Both the position numbers and the translations under genes were made by a program. A DNA stretch of 64,000 nt, taken from Lachnospiraceae bacterium (GTDB taxonomy: Bacteria > Bacillota > Clostridia > Lachnospirales > Lachnospiraceae). This document shows, piece after piece, positions 35,066 to 44,742 of this stretch. Under the pieces are notes generated by a model. That model was not told the DNA's origin, searched no databases, and saw only the letters and a program-made list of their open reading frames with translations. Positions within the stretch are counted from its first letter, which is position 1. Every line of letters begins with the position of its first letter. The DNA lies in assembly GCA_900199595.1 (NCBI GenBank), contig FZRB01000002.1, positions 62,001 to 126,000 of the forward strand. The letters are read 5' to 3'.

Positions 35066-36982
35066 TTATTTAGTCGAAAATTTAGCCTTATTGCTGACTC
35101 CGCCCTTTCTGAAGAGCTTCTTATACTTGCTAGTTTTTCCCTTGGGAACAATAACTTTAGCCTTAGTTTTTATTTTTGTAAAGGACTTTCCTCCTACAGA
35201 CTTGATACTCTTGGATTTTATAGTTATCTTACTGAGCTTTCTGCATCCGTAAAAGGCCTTAGCTCCGATTTTGGTAATATTTTTTCCTATAACCAGAGTT
35301 TCAAGCTTGGTATTCCCCTTAAAAGCCTTTGCTCCGATAGCATTTACCTTATATTTAACACCATCTATCTTTATGACATCAGGAATAACAACCTTTGCCT
35401 GTTTTTTATTTACACCGGTAATGGTGAGAGTTCCTCCCTTTCCGGCCTTTGTAACCTTGTATTTTGAGCCGGCGATCTGAAGATTATATCCCTTCTTGAC
35501 AGGCTGGTCAAAAACAGCATTTATAACAGTATCTTCATCAGAGGATTCGTTCTTTTTCTCAGAGGAATTACTGTTTTTATCCTCTGAAGTCTTCTCATCC
35601 TTACTGTCCTTATTATTGTCACCAGATTTCTCTGTAGTCTTTTCTTCCTTTGTCTCTGTAGTAGTTTCCTCAGCAGAAGCATCGGTCATATCACAGGATA
35701 CTTTTCCGATAGTAGACTGATATAAACCTATTCCGGTTATATTCAGATATCCCTTTCCGGATTTTGCTCCCTTTTCAATCTTAAATTCAGTAAATGTAAC
35801 CTTGTAATCTATATTCCTGATCAGTTTTTTACCATTCAGAACAACAGTTATGTCGGCACTGCATTTGCCATTATCGTAGACAGCATTTTTTACTGTCACA
35901 GACGCATTATTTATTTCTGTCAGTGTTTTACTACTGTAATAGGATGATGTACTGATATCATATGCGCTCATGTCATGATAATGGTCTCCGGAGGAAATGT
36001 CATCCAGCCCGGATACAACATGATCATTCTTAAACTTATTTGAATCACTGCCCTCAAGGAAATATTCATATGGCTCTCTTCCTGAATCCCAGGTGACATC
36101 AATATAATAATATTTGCCATCAACCTTTACCAGATTCCATGCATGAAATTCCCATTCACCATTAAAATTCTTTGAAGATCCCTTTACGATTCTGCAGTCA
36201 AGACCGCAGCTTTCAGCCATATAATAGAATAATGAAGCATAGCCCTGACAAACCGCTGTTTTATTAATCAGAGCAGCATAAGCGCTCTGCTTAAGCGTAT
36301 AACTGTCATCATCCAGATGTTCATTATCATAGGTTATATTTTCGGCTATATAGGAATAGATAGCTGAAACCTTATCATAATCACTTGTCATTGATGAAAG
36401 ACCAAGGGTCTTCATGACTGATGCAGCCTCAGTCGTAAATGTATCCTCTTCAGCCTTTGTAGTAAAATACTCAAATGAATAATTAAAGGTTATTTCTTTA
36501 ATATTAATAAAGTACTCGGAACCGGATCCTCCCATTTCCATTGAAGGAACGGAATTACAACCGTATTCCCCATGAAAACTGTTGATCAGATAATCGCCTT
36601 CATTCCCAAGACCATCTTCAGTATGCTCCACAGCTTTCTCGAGAATATCCCACCCGTAGTCTCTTTCAGGAAACTGTCCATCCAAGGCAGAATTAATAAT
36701 TGAATTCATAGCCGTCTTATCACCGGTAGAATTCGCAGCAATATAACTGTCAAAAGTATCCTTGGTTATTTCTATCTTTTTATTAAGCTCAAGTTTGATG
36801 GAAAAGGCGGTATTACGGGCCTTCAGCTGATTTTTGACATAAAGAGGGGCATCTGTCAGAATATTTGCAGCTGTATAAACCGGAATATCCTCGGCAGACA
36901 CATTTTTAACCGGAATGCACGCTAAAACAAGTGCTATCACCAGAAGAAGAGATATTAAATTCTGATTTTTTCTAATCATCAT
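35066..36982 (-). CDS. Secreted transglutaminase-like protein with C-terminal LRR_5 repeats
   Basis: A 638-residue exported protein. Signal peptide about 1-30. A transglutaminase/protease-like core (about 195-310) has the Cys-His-Asp set: Cys in TAVCQGYASLF, His in EFHAWNLVKVDGKYYY, Asp in IDVTWD. A beta-sandwich-like region follows, then a low-complexity Glu/Lys/Thr linker (about 430-485) and BspA-type LRR_5 repeats. The end, KYKKLFRKGG followed by a basic tail, resembles the C-termini of the two surface proteins at 5.5-12.1 kb. Likely acts at the cell surface as a cysteine protease or crosslinker. AAAGGGA lies before the start; a second ATG follows directly. Confidence 0.85.
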   Translation of the reverse strand: MMIRKNQNLISLLLVIALVLACIPVKNVSAEDIPVYTAANILTDAPLYVKNQLKARNTAFSIKLELNKKIEITKDTFDSYIAANSTGDKTAMNSIINSALDGQFPERDYGWDILEKAVEHTEDGLGNEGDYLINSFHGEYGCNSVPSMEMGGSGSEYFINIKEITFNYSFEYFTTKAEEDTFTTEAASVMKTLGLSSMTSDYDKVSAIYSYIAENITYDNEHLDDDSYTLKQSAYAALINKTAVCQGYASLFYYMAESCGLDCRIVKGSSKNFNGEWEFHAWNLVKVDGKYYYIDVTWDSGREPYEYFLEGSDSNKFKNDHVVSGLDDISSGDHYHDMSAYDISTSSYYSSKTLTEINNASVTVKNAVYDNGKCSADITVVLNGKKLIRNIDYKVTFTEFKIEKGAKSGKGYLNITGIGLYQSTIGKVSCDMTDASAEETTTETKEEKTTEKSGDNNKDSKDEKTSEDKNSNSSEKKNESSDEDTVINAVFDQPVKKGYNLQIAGSKYKVTKAGKGGTLTITGVNKKQAKVVIPDVIKIDGVKYKVNAIGAKAFKGNTKLETLVIGKNITKIGAKAFYGCRKLSKITIKSKSIKSVGGKSFTKIKTKAKVIVPKGKTSKYKKLFRKGGVSNKAKFSTK

Positions 36983-37092
36983 ATATTTATCCCTTTATAC
37001 ATCAAAAACTTATGTTTAACAAAAAGGCATCATAAAAAAACATATGACGCCTTAACCTTCCCACTTATTTTATCATTTATATCATTACATCG

Positions 37093-37935
37093 TCAATCAG
37101 TAAATTCATTGGCGAGCTCAGCAAATTGCCTTAATTCAAGGGCTTCTCCACGTATTCTTCCATCTATCCCCAGTCTTCCCAGAGCTTCTTCTATTTCTTC
37201 CCTGGAAAAGCTTAAGCCCTCAAAATTCTTTATCGCATTTGCCAGTGTTTTTCTTCGCTGATTAAATGCCGCTCTGATCATGCTGAACATCAGCTTTTCA
37301 TCCTTTACATCTACGGGGGGCTCAACTCTTCTCTTCAGACGGATAACCGCAGATCCTACATTAGGACGGGGCATGAAGCAGTTGGGTGGAACATTTGCCG
37401 CAAGATACGGTTCTGAATAATACTGAACCGCCAGAGACAGTGCACCGTAATCCTTTGATCCGGGCGCAGCCTGCATACGTTCTGCAACCTCTTTCTGTAT
37501 CATAACCGTTATGCTTTCTGCCGGAACATGTGATTCAAGCAGATTCATAATAATAGGTGTTGTGATGTAGTACGGCAGATTTGCAACTATCTTAAATGGT
37601 CTTCCATCAAACATAGCAGCTATATCCTGCTTAAGGATATCTCCATGTATTATTTCTACGTTATCGTATTCCGACAAAGTTTTTTCTAAGATAGGGATAA
37701 GTTTATCATCTATCTCCACTGCCTTTACAGTCTTTGCCACCTCCGCGAGATACTGAGTAAGTGTACCTATTCCCGGTCCAATCTCCAGAACTTCAGTATC
37801 CTTATCAATCTCTGCCGCAGCAATTATTTTATCAATAACGTGAGAATCTATAAGAAAGTTCTGTCCGTAGTTTTTTCTGAATGTAAAATTGTTTTCCTGA
37901 ATAACCCTTATGGTTTCTTTGGGGTCACTGAGCAT
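37093..37935 (-). CDS. rsmA: 16S rRNA dimethyladenosine transferase
   Basis: Dimethylates two adjacent adenines near the 3' end of 16S rRNA (KsgA). The 280-residue protein has the N-terminal KNYGQNFL, SAM motif I LEIGPGIGTLT, NLPYYITTPI (motif IV), and FNQRRKTL near the C-terminus. GAGGT precedes the start. It follows tadA by 34 bases on the same strand. Confidence 0.96.
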   Translation of the reverse strand: MLSDPKETIRVIQENNFTFRKNYGQNFLIDSHVIDKIIAAAEIDKDTEVLEIGPGIGTLTQYLAEVAKTVKAVEIDDKLIPILEKTLSEYDNVEIIHGDILKQDIAAMFDGRPFKIVANLPYYITTPIIMNLLESHVPAESITVMIQKEVAERMQAAPGSKDYGALSLAVQYYSEPYLAANVPPNCFMPRPNVGSAVIRLKRRVEPPVDVKDEKLMFSMIRAAFNQRRKTLANAIKNFEGLSFSREEIEEALGRLGIDGRIRGEALELRQFAELANEFTD

Positions 37936-37969
37936 ATTTATACCTCATCTGTCAGTAGCTCTTTTTGAA

Positions 37970-38446
37970 TTAATCCGTTTTCCGACTCTTATTTTTTTCT
38001 CTCAATTGTTTAAAAAATGTAACCAGAAGTTCTGAACATTCCTCCTCCAGAACGCCTTTTGTTATATCAACCTGATGATTAAACTCCTTTATATCCAGAA
38101 GATTTATTATGGAGCCCGCCGAACCTGCTTTGGGATTCATACAGCCAATAACTATTTCCGGAATTCGCGCCTGAACTATCGCACCTGCGCACATCTGACA
38201 GGGTTCAAGAGTAACGTACATCCGGCATCCCTCAAGTCTCCAGTCATCCATCACCTTAGTTGCCTTCCGGATAGCCATTATCTCGGCATGAGCCAGGGCA
38301 GACTTATCCTTGTTTCTCCTGTTGTATCCTCTACCTATTACTTTTCCCTCATATACAATTACGCAGCCTATGGGTACATCTCCCTGATCTGATGCCTTCT
38401 TCGCCAGTCTGATAGCCTGCCTCATATATTTTTCGTCTGAAGTCAT
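37970..38446 (-). CDS. tadA: tRNA-specific adenosine deaminase
   Basis: Converts wobble adenosine 34 of tRNA-Arg(ACG) to inosine. The 158-residue protein carries the zinc-deaminase motifs: H53-A-E55 (ALAHAEIMAIRKA) and C83/C86 (EPCQMC). The start at 38446 gives a normal family length. No good SD is close; the start is 5 bases after the stop of the preceding secreted-protein gene, so coupled translation is likely. A longer upstream frame is the tail of that gene's region. Confidence 0.93.
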   Translation of the reverse strand: MTSDEKYMRQAIRLAKKASDQGDVPIGCVIVYEGKVIGRGYNRRNKDKSALAHAEIMAIRKATKVMDDWRLEGCRMYVTLEPCQMCAGAIVQARIPEIVIGCMNPKAGSAGSIINLLDIKEFNHQVDITKGVLEEECSELLVTFFKQLREKNKSRKTD

Positions 38447-38451
38447 ATTTG

Positions 38452-39606
38452 TTATTTGATATCTCCCGAATATATCTTCTTCATCTTGTTTGCACTGCAC
38501 TTCATAATATACACATCACAGGTTCTTTTACCTGTTGGCTTCCAATGCTCAGCAAAACAAACAATGTAATCATCAACTATCATATATCTGATGCTGTATG
38601 CCTTCACCTTTACAGAATGCTTATCACCTGCTTTATATGAGGCACCTGTTTTCAGATCAAGAAATGCAGAGCCAGTCTTAATTTCTCCAGTTTTCACCTC
38701 AGTGGCTGTGGTTTCTGCTGTATTAGTATTATCTGTATTAGTGTTTTCTGTATTCGTATTTTCAGTAGTATCTTCTGTCTTGGTTTCTTCCTTTTTAGTC
38801 TCTTCCTTTTTAGTCTCTTCTTTTTTCTCAGGACCGGCTAATGTGGTTATTGTGATCTTGATTTTTGAATCAGGATAGTACATTCTCCTGTATTCTTCAG
38901 AATAAACTATTCCCTTTTTACCTGTTGTATGACCGGTTCCGGAAAGCTCAGCATACTCGGATTTCAGCGGATAGCTGTTTTTATAAGCTTTAAGCTTAAC
39001 CTTCTTTTCCTTCTTGTTGCTCTTTCCATTTGTTTTTATACTGTAGGTATCTACTGAATACTTGGTAACATAGGTATAATTCTTTTCAATAGACTTTGCA
39101 TCATGATAATACTGATAATAAAGCTTGCTGCCCGATAATGTAAGACCGCTGAAGCCTCCGAAGCTCTCCTTGGACTCAGATTTCTTTAACAGTACCTTTT
39201 TCTTTCCTGTTTTCTTGGAAACCTTTATGATGCTCTGACTGCGTTTTCCAGAATCCTTAAGTCTGGTTATATAGTAAATATTCTTCTCATCCTGCTGGAT
39301 AAACTGTCCTGCAGGCAGAGAGTTAAACTTACTGTCCTTTTCACCTGTTTGCAGATTATAGGCAATAAGCTTTACATTTGAACCAACTATGTATAGGTAA
39401 TTCTCATCCTTACAGCTGAATAGTTCACCTGTTCCTAGTTCATTATTGTCATAGCTAACTTCACCATCATAGAATTTAATTTTCTTCTTAGAAGCAGCTG
39501 ATACATCCTTAAGACCGGGTTCTGACAGAACACATGAAAGGAGAACTGCCAAAGCAAGGGCAAAGGAGATGAATCGCTTACACTTATTCTTATTATTTTT
39601 CAACAT
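38452..39606 (-). CDS. Secreted protein with propeller-like region and acidic/Thr-rich repeats
   Basis: A 384-residue exported protein, family not recognised with certainty. Signal peptide about 1-37. Residues 55-200 have repeated (Y)LYIVGSN / IYYITRL-type strands like DUF5050-type propellers. A low-complexity stretch (about 255-300) has KEET repeated three times and then NTENTNTDNTNT, probably a flexible linker. A beta-rich end follows. GAGG precedes the start. Its stop is 5 bases before the tadA start, an odd pairing of a secreted protein and an RNA enzyme. Confidence 0.75.
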   Translation of the reverse strand: MLKNNKNKCKRFISFALALAVLLSCVLSEPGLKDVSAASKKKIKFYDGEVSYDNNELGTGELFSCKDENYLYIVGSNVKLIAYNLQTGEKDSKFNSLPAGQFIQQDEKNIYYITRLKDSGKRSQSIIKVSKKTGKKKVLLKKSESKESFGGFSGLTLSGSKLYYQYYHDAKSIEKNYTYVTKYSVDTYSIKTNGKSNKKEKKVKLKAYKNSYPLKSEYAELSGTGHTTGKKGIVYSEEYRRMYYPDSKIKITITTLAGPEKKEETKKEETKKEETKTEDTTENTNTENTNTDNTNTAETTATEVKTGEIKTGSAFLDLKTGASYKAGDKHSVKVKAYSIRYMIVDDYIVCFAEHWKPTGKRTCDVYIMKCSANKMKKIYSGDIK

Positions 39607-39723
39607 ATTATAACCTCTTTCAAAATTATACTTTCTTAGTTTATTTCCGCGATGAGCTTATACTCGCATTAAAGTATCATTTCGTGACTGTGAGAAACAG
39701 ATTGTTCACTACGATACGTAGAT

Positions 39724-39959
39724 ACATGATTTGTGATTATATACTCAATGAATCGATAGCTTGATTTTCGTCAAATTCGAAGAGATAGCTTCGCGAGTTA
39801 TACCGCGAGCGAAATTGTCTGAAGTCCAAATGCCATCCTTATATGATAAAAGGCATTTGGACGAGTTAAAGCCGAGCGGTTTTTAACTCGCAGAAGGTGT
39901 CTCAAAGAATTTAGAAAATCACTAGCGTGATTCATGAGTATACTAATTACAAATCATGT
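39724..39959. repeat. 236-bp inverted-repeat element
   Basis: Imperfect terminal inverted repeats of roughly 30 bp (ACATGATTTGTGATTATA... and its near-complement ending AATTACAAATCATGT) continue inward as GATTTTC/GAAAATC and AATTC/GAATT for about 55 bp. Inside are hairpins GTCCAAATGCC/GGCATTTGGAC (39824-39872 region), GAGTTAAA/TTTAACTC, and TTCGC/GCGAA. There is no coding capacity. It could be a MITE-like element or a folded RNA. The rest of 39607-40203, apart from the tRNA, holds nothing recognisable. Confidence 0.7.
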
Positions 39960-40039
39960 ACAATAATATCCAATAAAGTATACATTTATAAATCACATAA
40001 AATATTTCGATTCCCGTTTCCACGCTTTTCAAAACGATA

Positions 40040-40110
40040 AGCAGGCAACGGGAATCGAACCCGCCTATCCAGCTTGGGAAGCTGGTGTTCTACCAATGAA
40101 CTATGCCTGC
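40040..40110 (-). tRNA. tRNA-Gly (anticodon CCC)
   Basis: 71 nt without encoded CCA. Acceptor GCAGGCA/TGCCTGC, D arm GTTC...GAAC, anticodon stem CCAGC/GCTGG with loop TTCCCAA, so anticodon CCC. T arm GCGGGTTCGATTCCCGT. All arms pair properly. Confidence 0.95.
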
Positions 40111-40203
40111 TTAAATAATGGTTTGCTGATTAGTTTAGTCTAGCACATATTATTATATGTGTCAAAAAGCATAATAACTACGTTAAAGAAATAACTTGGT
40201 ATC

Positions 40204-40995
40204 TCAGGTCAATCGGTACAGCTTCTTCGCATTCTCATAGGTTGCTTCGGCAACCTCCTCAGGTGTTATCTCCTTAAGTCTCGCAATTTCCTCTATGACG
40301 TAGGTCAGATATCTTGAATCATTTCTTTCTCCTCGATGCGGTGATGGTGTGAGATAAGGCGAATCTGTTTCAAGAACTATATGGTCCAGCGGAATTGACT
40401 TCACCGCCTGTTTAAGTTTCTTGGAGTTTTTAAATGTAACTACTCCTCCGATACCGAAGTAGAAATCCATCCTGAGAAACTGCTCCGCCATTTCTGCAGA
40501 ATACGAATAACAATGAACAACTCCTCCGATTTCCTCTGCATGAGCCTGCTTCATAAGCTCATAAGTATCCTGAGCAGCATCACGGCTGTGTATCACAAGA
40601 GGAAGCTTAAGCTCTCTGGCCAGTTCCATCTGTCTTAAGAACCATTTATGCTGAAGTTCTCTGGCAGGTTCATCATAATAATAATCAAGACCTATCTCGC
40701 CAATTGCCACTACTTTGTCACAGCTTTTTGCAAGACTCCTTAACTCTTCTATATCCTCATCCTTCATCTCATCGACATGATGAGGAATAACACCTATAGT
40801 CGCATACATGTAATCATACTTCTTTGCGAACTGCACCGACTGTCTGGAGGTTTCCATGGTACAACCGATATTCGTTATATGCTCTACATGAGCCGACATC
40901 CCAAGTTCTTCCCGTATCTTTCCATCAAGAAGTATATCTCTGTCCTCTTCAAATCTGTCATCATCATAATGTGCATGCGTGTCAAATATCTTCAT
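40204..40995 (-). CDS. tatD: TatD-family metal-dependent DNase
   Basis: A 263-residue TIM-barrel hydrolase with metal-binding residues FDTHAHYDD near the start, GEIGLDYY (about 98), HSRDA (about 136), HCYSYS (about 161) and ETDSPYLTP (about 209). The family has 3'-5' exonuclease activity on DNA and RNA and acts in repair and turnover. Length is normal. AAAGGAC precedes the start. tRNA-Gly lies downstream on the same strand. Confidence 0.94.
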   Translation of the reverse strand: MKIFDTHAHYDDDRFEEDRDILLDGKIREELGMSAHVEHITNIGCTMETSRQSVQFAKKYDYMYATIGVIPHHVDEMKDEDIEELRSLAKSCDKVVAIGEIGLDYYYDEPARELQHKWFLRQMELARELKLPLVIHSRDAAQDTYELMKQAHAEEIGGVVHCYSYSAEMAEQFLRMDFYFGIGGVVTFKNSKKLKQAVKSIPLDHIVLETDSPYLTPSPHRGERNDSRYLTYVIEEIARLKEITPEEVAEATYENAKKLYRLT

Positions 40996-41152
40996 TTTTA
41001 ATGTCCTTTTTTCTTATTATTTTTCATCATTGCAGTCCCACTATAACATATCAGTAACGAGGTGACAACGCCATCCCCATTCGCCCTTGTATTATCAACC
41101 CAAATCGGCTATAATTATGAAAGTTATGCAGTTAAATTGATTGGAGGAAAAT

Positions 41153-42358
41153 ATGGTAAACGAATTCTATAAAGAGATGACCGGCAAAGAATCCGTCATC
41201 CGTCAGTTTTTTGATTTTGCAAGAGGCCGTGCCGCCGAGCTGGGACCGGACTCTGTATTCAACTTTTCTATAGGTAATCCGTCGGTTCCTGCACCGGAGA
41301 GTTTCAAGCAGGCACTGTTGGATATAGTTGAGAATGGTGATCCTGTAAAGCTTCACGGCTACAGCCCGACTCTGGGTCAGGATTCCACTAAGAAATGTAT
41401 CGCCGATTCTCTGAACAGAAGATTCGGAATGAACTACGAGGCAAAGCATATCTTCCCTACCTCAGGTGCTGCAGGTGCTCTGGCTCATGCCATCAGATGT
41501 GTAGTTAAGGATGGAGATACTGTTCTTACATTTGCACCTTACTTTCCTGAGTATAATCCATACGTAAACGGAACCGGTGCTTCACTCAAAGTAGTTCCTG
41601 CTGACTACGATACATTTCAGATTAATTTTGAAGAATTTGAAAAGATGCTGGATGAAAATGTGGCAGCTGTTTTAATCAACTCACCTAACAATCCATCCGG
41701 TATAGTTTATACAACTGAAACCATCGAGAAACTTGCCGCTATTCTTACTGCAAAGCAGGATGAATATGGTCATGAGATATTCCTCATCACAGATGAGCCT
41801 TATCGTGAGATAGTTTTCAGCGGAGTGGATGCTCCATTCCCATCAAAATTCTATGACAACTCCATATGCTGCTACTCCTTCAGTAAATCCATCTCACTTC
41901 CCGGTGAGCGTATCGGATATATGGCTGTAAACCCTGCAGCAAAGGATGCTGACCTTTTAGTTCCTATGGCAGGTCAGGTATCCAGATTCACAGGTCATAA
42001 CTGTCCAACTGCTCTTATGCAGTTTGCTATAGAAAGAGTTATTGATGAAACCAGTGATCTCAGCATATATGAGAAAAATGCAGAGCTTCTTTATAATGAG
42101 CTCACCAGAATAGGCTATAAGATAGTTAAACCTATGGGTACATTTTATATGATGCCAAGAGTTCCTGATAAAAACAGCAGCTCTGATGGACTGAGAGATG
42201 CAAATGAGTGGTGCTGGAAGGCAGCAAAAGAGCTTGGACTTATCACAGTACCGGGAGACAGCTTCCAGTGTCCGGGACATTTCAGAATATCCTACTGTGT
42301 TCCTACGGAAATGATTGAGAAATCGATTCCGCTTTTCGAAAAGGCGTTTGAATTTTAA
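41153..42358 (+). CDS. PLP-dependent aminotransferase, class I/II
   Basis: A 401-residue fold-type I aminotransferase. Features are FSIGNPSVPAP, substrate-binding TSGAAGALAHA, NSPNNPSG (PLP-contact Asn), DEPYREIVF (Asp binding the ring nitrogen), SFSKSISLPGERIGY with the Schiff-base lysine, and the C-terminal arginine in FRISYC. Related to aspartate/aromatic aminotransferases; substrate not known. GGAGG precedes the ATG at 41153. It is first in a run of five same-strand genes up to 46146 with small gaps. Confidence 0.9.
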   Translation: MVNEFYKEMTGKESVIRQFFDFARGRAAELGPDSVFNFSIGNPSVPAPESFKQALLDIVENGDPVKLHGYSPTLGQDSTKKCIADSLNRRFGMNYEAKHIFPTSGAAGALAHAIRCVVKDGDTVLTFAPYFPEYNPYVNGTGASLKVVPADYDTFQINFEEFEKMLDENVAAVLINSPNNPSGIVYTTETIEKLAAILTAKQDEYGHEIFLITDEPYREIVFSGVDAPFPSKFYDNSICCYSFSKSISLPGERIGYMAVNPAAKDADLLVPMAGQVSRFTGHNCPTALMQFAIERVIDETSDLSIYEKNAELLYNELTRIGYKIVKPMGTFYMMPRVPDKNSSSDGLRDANEWCWKAAKELGLITVPGDSFQCPGHFRISYCVPTEMIEKSIPLFEKAFEF

Positions 42359-42411
42359 GGCAGTTAAAAGTATTTATGCTGGGGAGCATATAATTGGAGG
42401 AAAATTATTAA

Positions 42412-43953
42412 ATGGATATTGATATTACAGCTAGTGTAGACATGGGGCCGGAGAGACTTGCCGGCATACTTATTCACCCCACTTCCTTTCCCGGACCTTA
42501 TGGTATAGGAGATCTCGGAAAAGGCGCTTACGATTTTATAGACTTTATGGCAAAATCAGGCATGAAGGCCTGGCAGGTGCTTCCTCTGGGACATACAGGC
42601 TTTGGCGATTCACCCTATCAGCCATTTTCATCCTTCGCAGGACAACCTCTCATCATAAGTGTAGATCATCTGAGACAGTTGAATCTTCTTTATGATGAAG
42701 ACTTTAACGAGATGCCTCAGTGGAATCCTGAGGACATTGAATACGGAGATGTAATAGAGTTTAAAACAGGGCTCTTTAAAAAGGCTTATGAACGCTTTTT
42801 AGATGACAGCATTCATGACAAGTTCTCTTCTGACGAAGAGCTTATGAAATCATTTGAAAGATTTAAGGAAACCGGCTGGCTTAAAGATTATGCTCTCTTC
42901 ATGGCAGGAAAAGACTACCATAAGGGTGCCCCCTGGTATATGTGGGAGGATGATTTAAAGAATCCTACTGCTGCTCAGAGAAAGAAATGGGAAGATAAGC
43001 TTGCAAAGGAAATCGGCTACTACGAATTCCTTCAGTTCCTCTTCGACTATGAGTGGATGAAGCTTAAGAAATATGCTAACGATAAGGGAATAAAAATAAT
43101 AGGCGATATTCCTATCTTTGTAGCCTGGGACAGTGCTGATGTCTGGGTCAACAAAAAACTTTTTGATCTTGATACAAAGGGCTATCCAAAGAATGTTGCC
43201 GGAGTACCACCTGATTATTTTTCTGCTACCGGACAGTTGTGGGGTAATCCTCTCTACAAATGGACTGAGCATAAGAAGACCGGCTATGAATGGTGGTTCG
43301 CACGTATCAGACATCAGCTTACACTGACAGACTATCTGAGAATAGACCATTTCCGTGGTTTTGATAAATACTGGGCAGTACCATATGGCGAGAAAACAGC
43401 CATTAACGGTAAATGGATGAAAGCTCCAGGCGAGAATTTCTTTACCATGCTTGAGTCAACACTCGGATATCATATGCCGATAATAGCCGAAGACCTTGGT
43501 GAGATTGACAAGTCTGTAGTTGAACTTAGAGATAAATTCGGTTTCCCGGGAATGAAGATACTTCAGTTTGCATTTGAAAATCCAAACGAGAATAACTTCC
43601 TTCCTCATAACCATGTACGTAACTGTGTATGCTATACCGGCACACACGATAATGATACTACTCTCGGCTGGTACAAGAACTGTTTTGAGCAGTCTAGAGA
43701 CAAGCTGAGACGCTACTTCAGTACCGATGCCAGCGATATATGCTGGGTTATGATCCGTGCATGCTTTGGTTCCGTAGCTACAATGGCTATAGTACCTATG
43801 CAGGACGTCTTAGAACTTGATTCCTGGGCAAGATTCAACACCCCGGGTATCGGTGAAGGCAACTGGTCCTGGAGATATAAGCAGGAAGCATTAACTGAAC
43901 ACCTGTCAAAGAGACTATATGAAACGGCAGCTATGTATGGCAGAAAGATTTAA
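42412..43953 (+). CDS. malQ: 4-alpha-glucanotransferase (amylomaltase)
   Basis: GH77 enzyme that disproportionates alpha-1,4-glucans, used in glycogen and maltodextrin metabolism. 513 residues, usual family length. Motifs are HPTSFPGPYGIGDLG at the start, SPYQPFSSFAG, nucleophile Asp in LRIDHFRGF, acid Glu in IAEDLGEID, and THDNDT. GGAGG precedes the start. It follows the aminotransferase gene by 53 bases and precedes plsC by 11, so it is probably in one operon. Confidence 0.95.
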   Translation: MDIDITASVDMGPERLAGILIHPTSFPGPYGIGDLGKGAYDFIDFMAKSGMKAWQVLPLGHTGFGDSPYQPFSSFAGQPLIISVDHLRQLNLLYDEDFNEMPQWNPEDIEYGDVIEFKTGLFKKAYERFLDDSIHDKFSSDEELMKSFERFKETGWLKDYALFMAGKDYHKGAPWYMWEDDLKNPTAAQRKKWEDKLAKEIGYYEFLQFLFDYEWMKLKKYANDKGIKIIGDIPIFVAWDSADVWVNKKLFDLDTKGYPKNVAGVPPDYFSATGQLWGNPLYKWTEHKKTGYEWWFARIRHQLTLTDYLRIDHFRGFDKYWAVPYGEKTAINGKWMKAPGENFFTMLESTLGYHMPIIAEDLGEIDKSVVELRDKFGFPGMKILQFAFENPNENNFLPHNHVRNCVCYTGTHDNDTTLGWYKNCFEQSRDKLRRYFSTDASDICWVMIRACFGSVATMAIVPMQDVLELDSWARFNTPGIGEGNWSWRYKQEALTEHLSKRLYETAAMYGRKI

Positions 43954-43964
43954 GGAGAAGCGTA

Positions 43965-44693
43965 ATGGTAAGACTTATTATCACAGCTATTTATGTATTT
44001 CTGGCGGTTATCGTATGCCTTCCATATCATCTGTACCTCTGGATATTATCCAAAAAGGACAAATATAAGAGCTGGTACAAGAGTTGGAGACTGGTCAGAG
44101 GATTCTTTAAAAGTGTACTGTGGCTGGCCGGAACCAAAATCGAAGCAAGTGGTCTTGAACACTTAAGCGAGGTTCCCGATGATAAAGGTATACTTTTTAT
44201 TGGAAATCACAGAAGCTATTTTGATATCCTCGTACTCCAGACTCTGGTTGACAGACCTCTGGGATTTATAGCAAAAAAAGAATTCAAAAAGGTTCCCCTG
44301 TTCAGCTGGTGGGTTGCTGACATAGGAAGCCTGTTCCTTGACAGAAAGAACATCCGCGCAGGACTTGAGACCATCAATCTTGGAACAGAATATATGAAGC
44401 AGGGACTGTCCCTCGGTTTATATCCCGAAGGCACACGTAATCACTCTTCTGAAATGCTTCCGTTCAAAACCGGTGGTTACAGAATGGCTGAAAAATCAGG
44501 CAGCCCAATGGTTCTTGTTGCTATGACAGGAACAGATGATATCTTCGAAAATAATAAGCCGATAGCATTAAAGAGAGCCAGGGTAAAGGTCGTTTTCGAT
44601 AAAGCGGTTTATCCTCATGAGCTTGAAAACAAAGAACGTAAAGAATTCTATGGCAGCATCCCGGCAAAGATCCAGGAAATGCTCAGCGAATAG
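43965..44693 (+). CDS. plsC: 1-acyl-sn-glycerol-3-phosphate acyltransferase
   Basis: Acylates lysophosphatidic acid to phosphatidic acid at the membrane. The 242-residue protein has an N-terminal hydrophobic segment (about 5-27), the catalytic HX4D motif in GNHRSYFD (about 85-91), and YPEGTRN (about 149). AAGGAG precedes the start. Third gene of the aminotransferase-malQ group. Confidence 0.92.
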   Translation: MVRLIITAIYVFLAVIVCLPYHLYLWILSKKDKYKSWYKSWRLVRGFFKSVLWLAGTKIEASGLEHLSEVPDDKGILFIGNHRSYFDILVLQTLVDRPLGFIAKKEFKKVPLFSWWVADIGSLFLDRKNIRAGLETINLGTEYMKQGLSLGLYPEGTRNHSSEMLPFKTGGYRMAEKSGSPMVLVAMTGTDDIFENNKPIALKRARVKVVFDKAVYPHELENKERKEFYGSIPAKIQEMLSE

Positions 44694-44742
44694 AAAAATG
44701 TTACAGTAAAGTTTCAAATTACGATTAATAGGAGAAAAACAA

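Noticed and set aside
38755-38830. Possible CRISPR-like or tandem DNA repeat
   Set aside because: It is coding low complexity (KEET and NTNT repeats) in a secreted protein, with no spacers.
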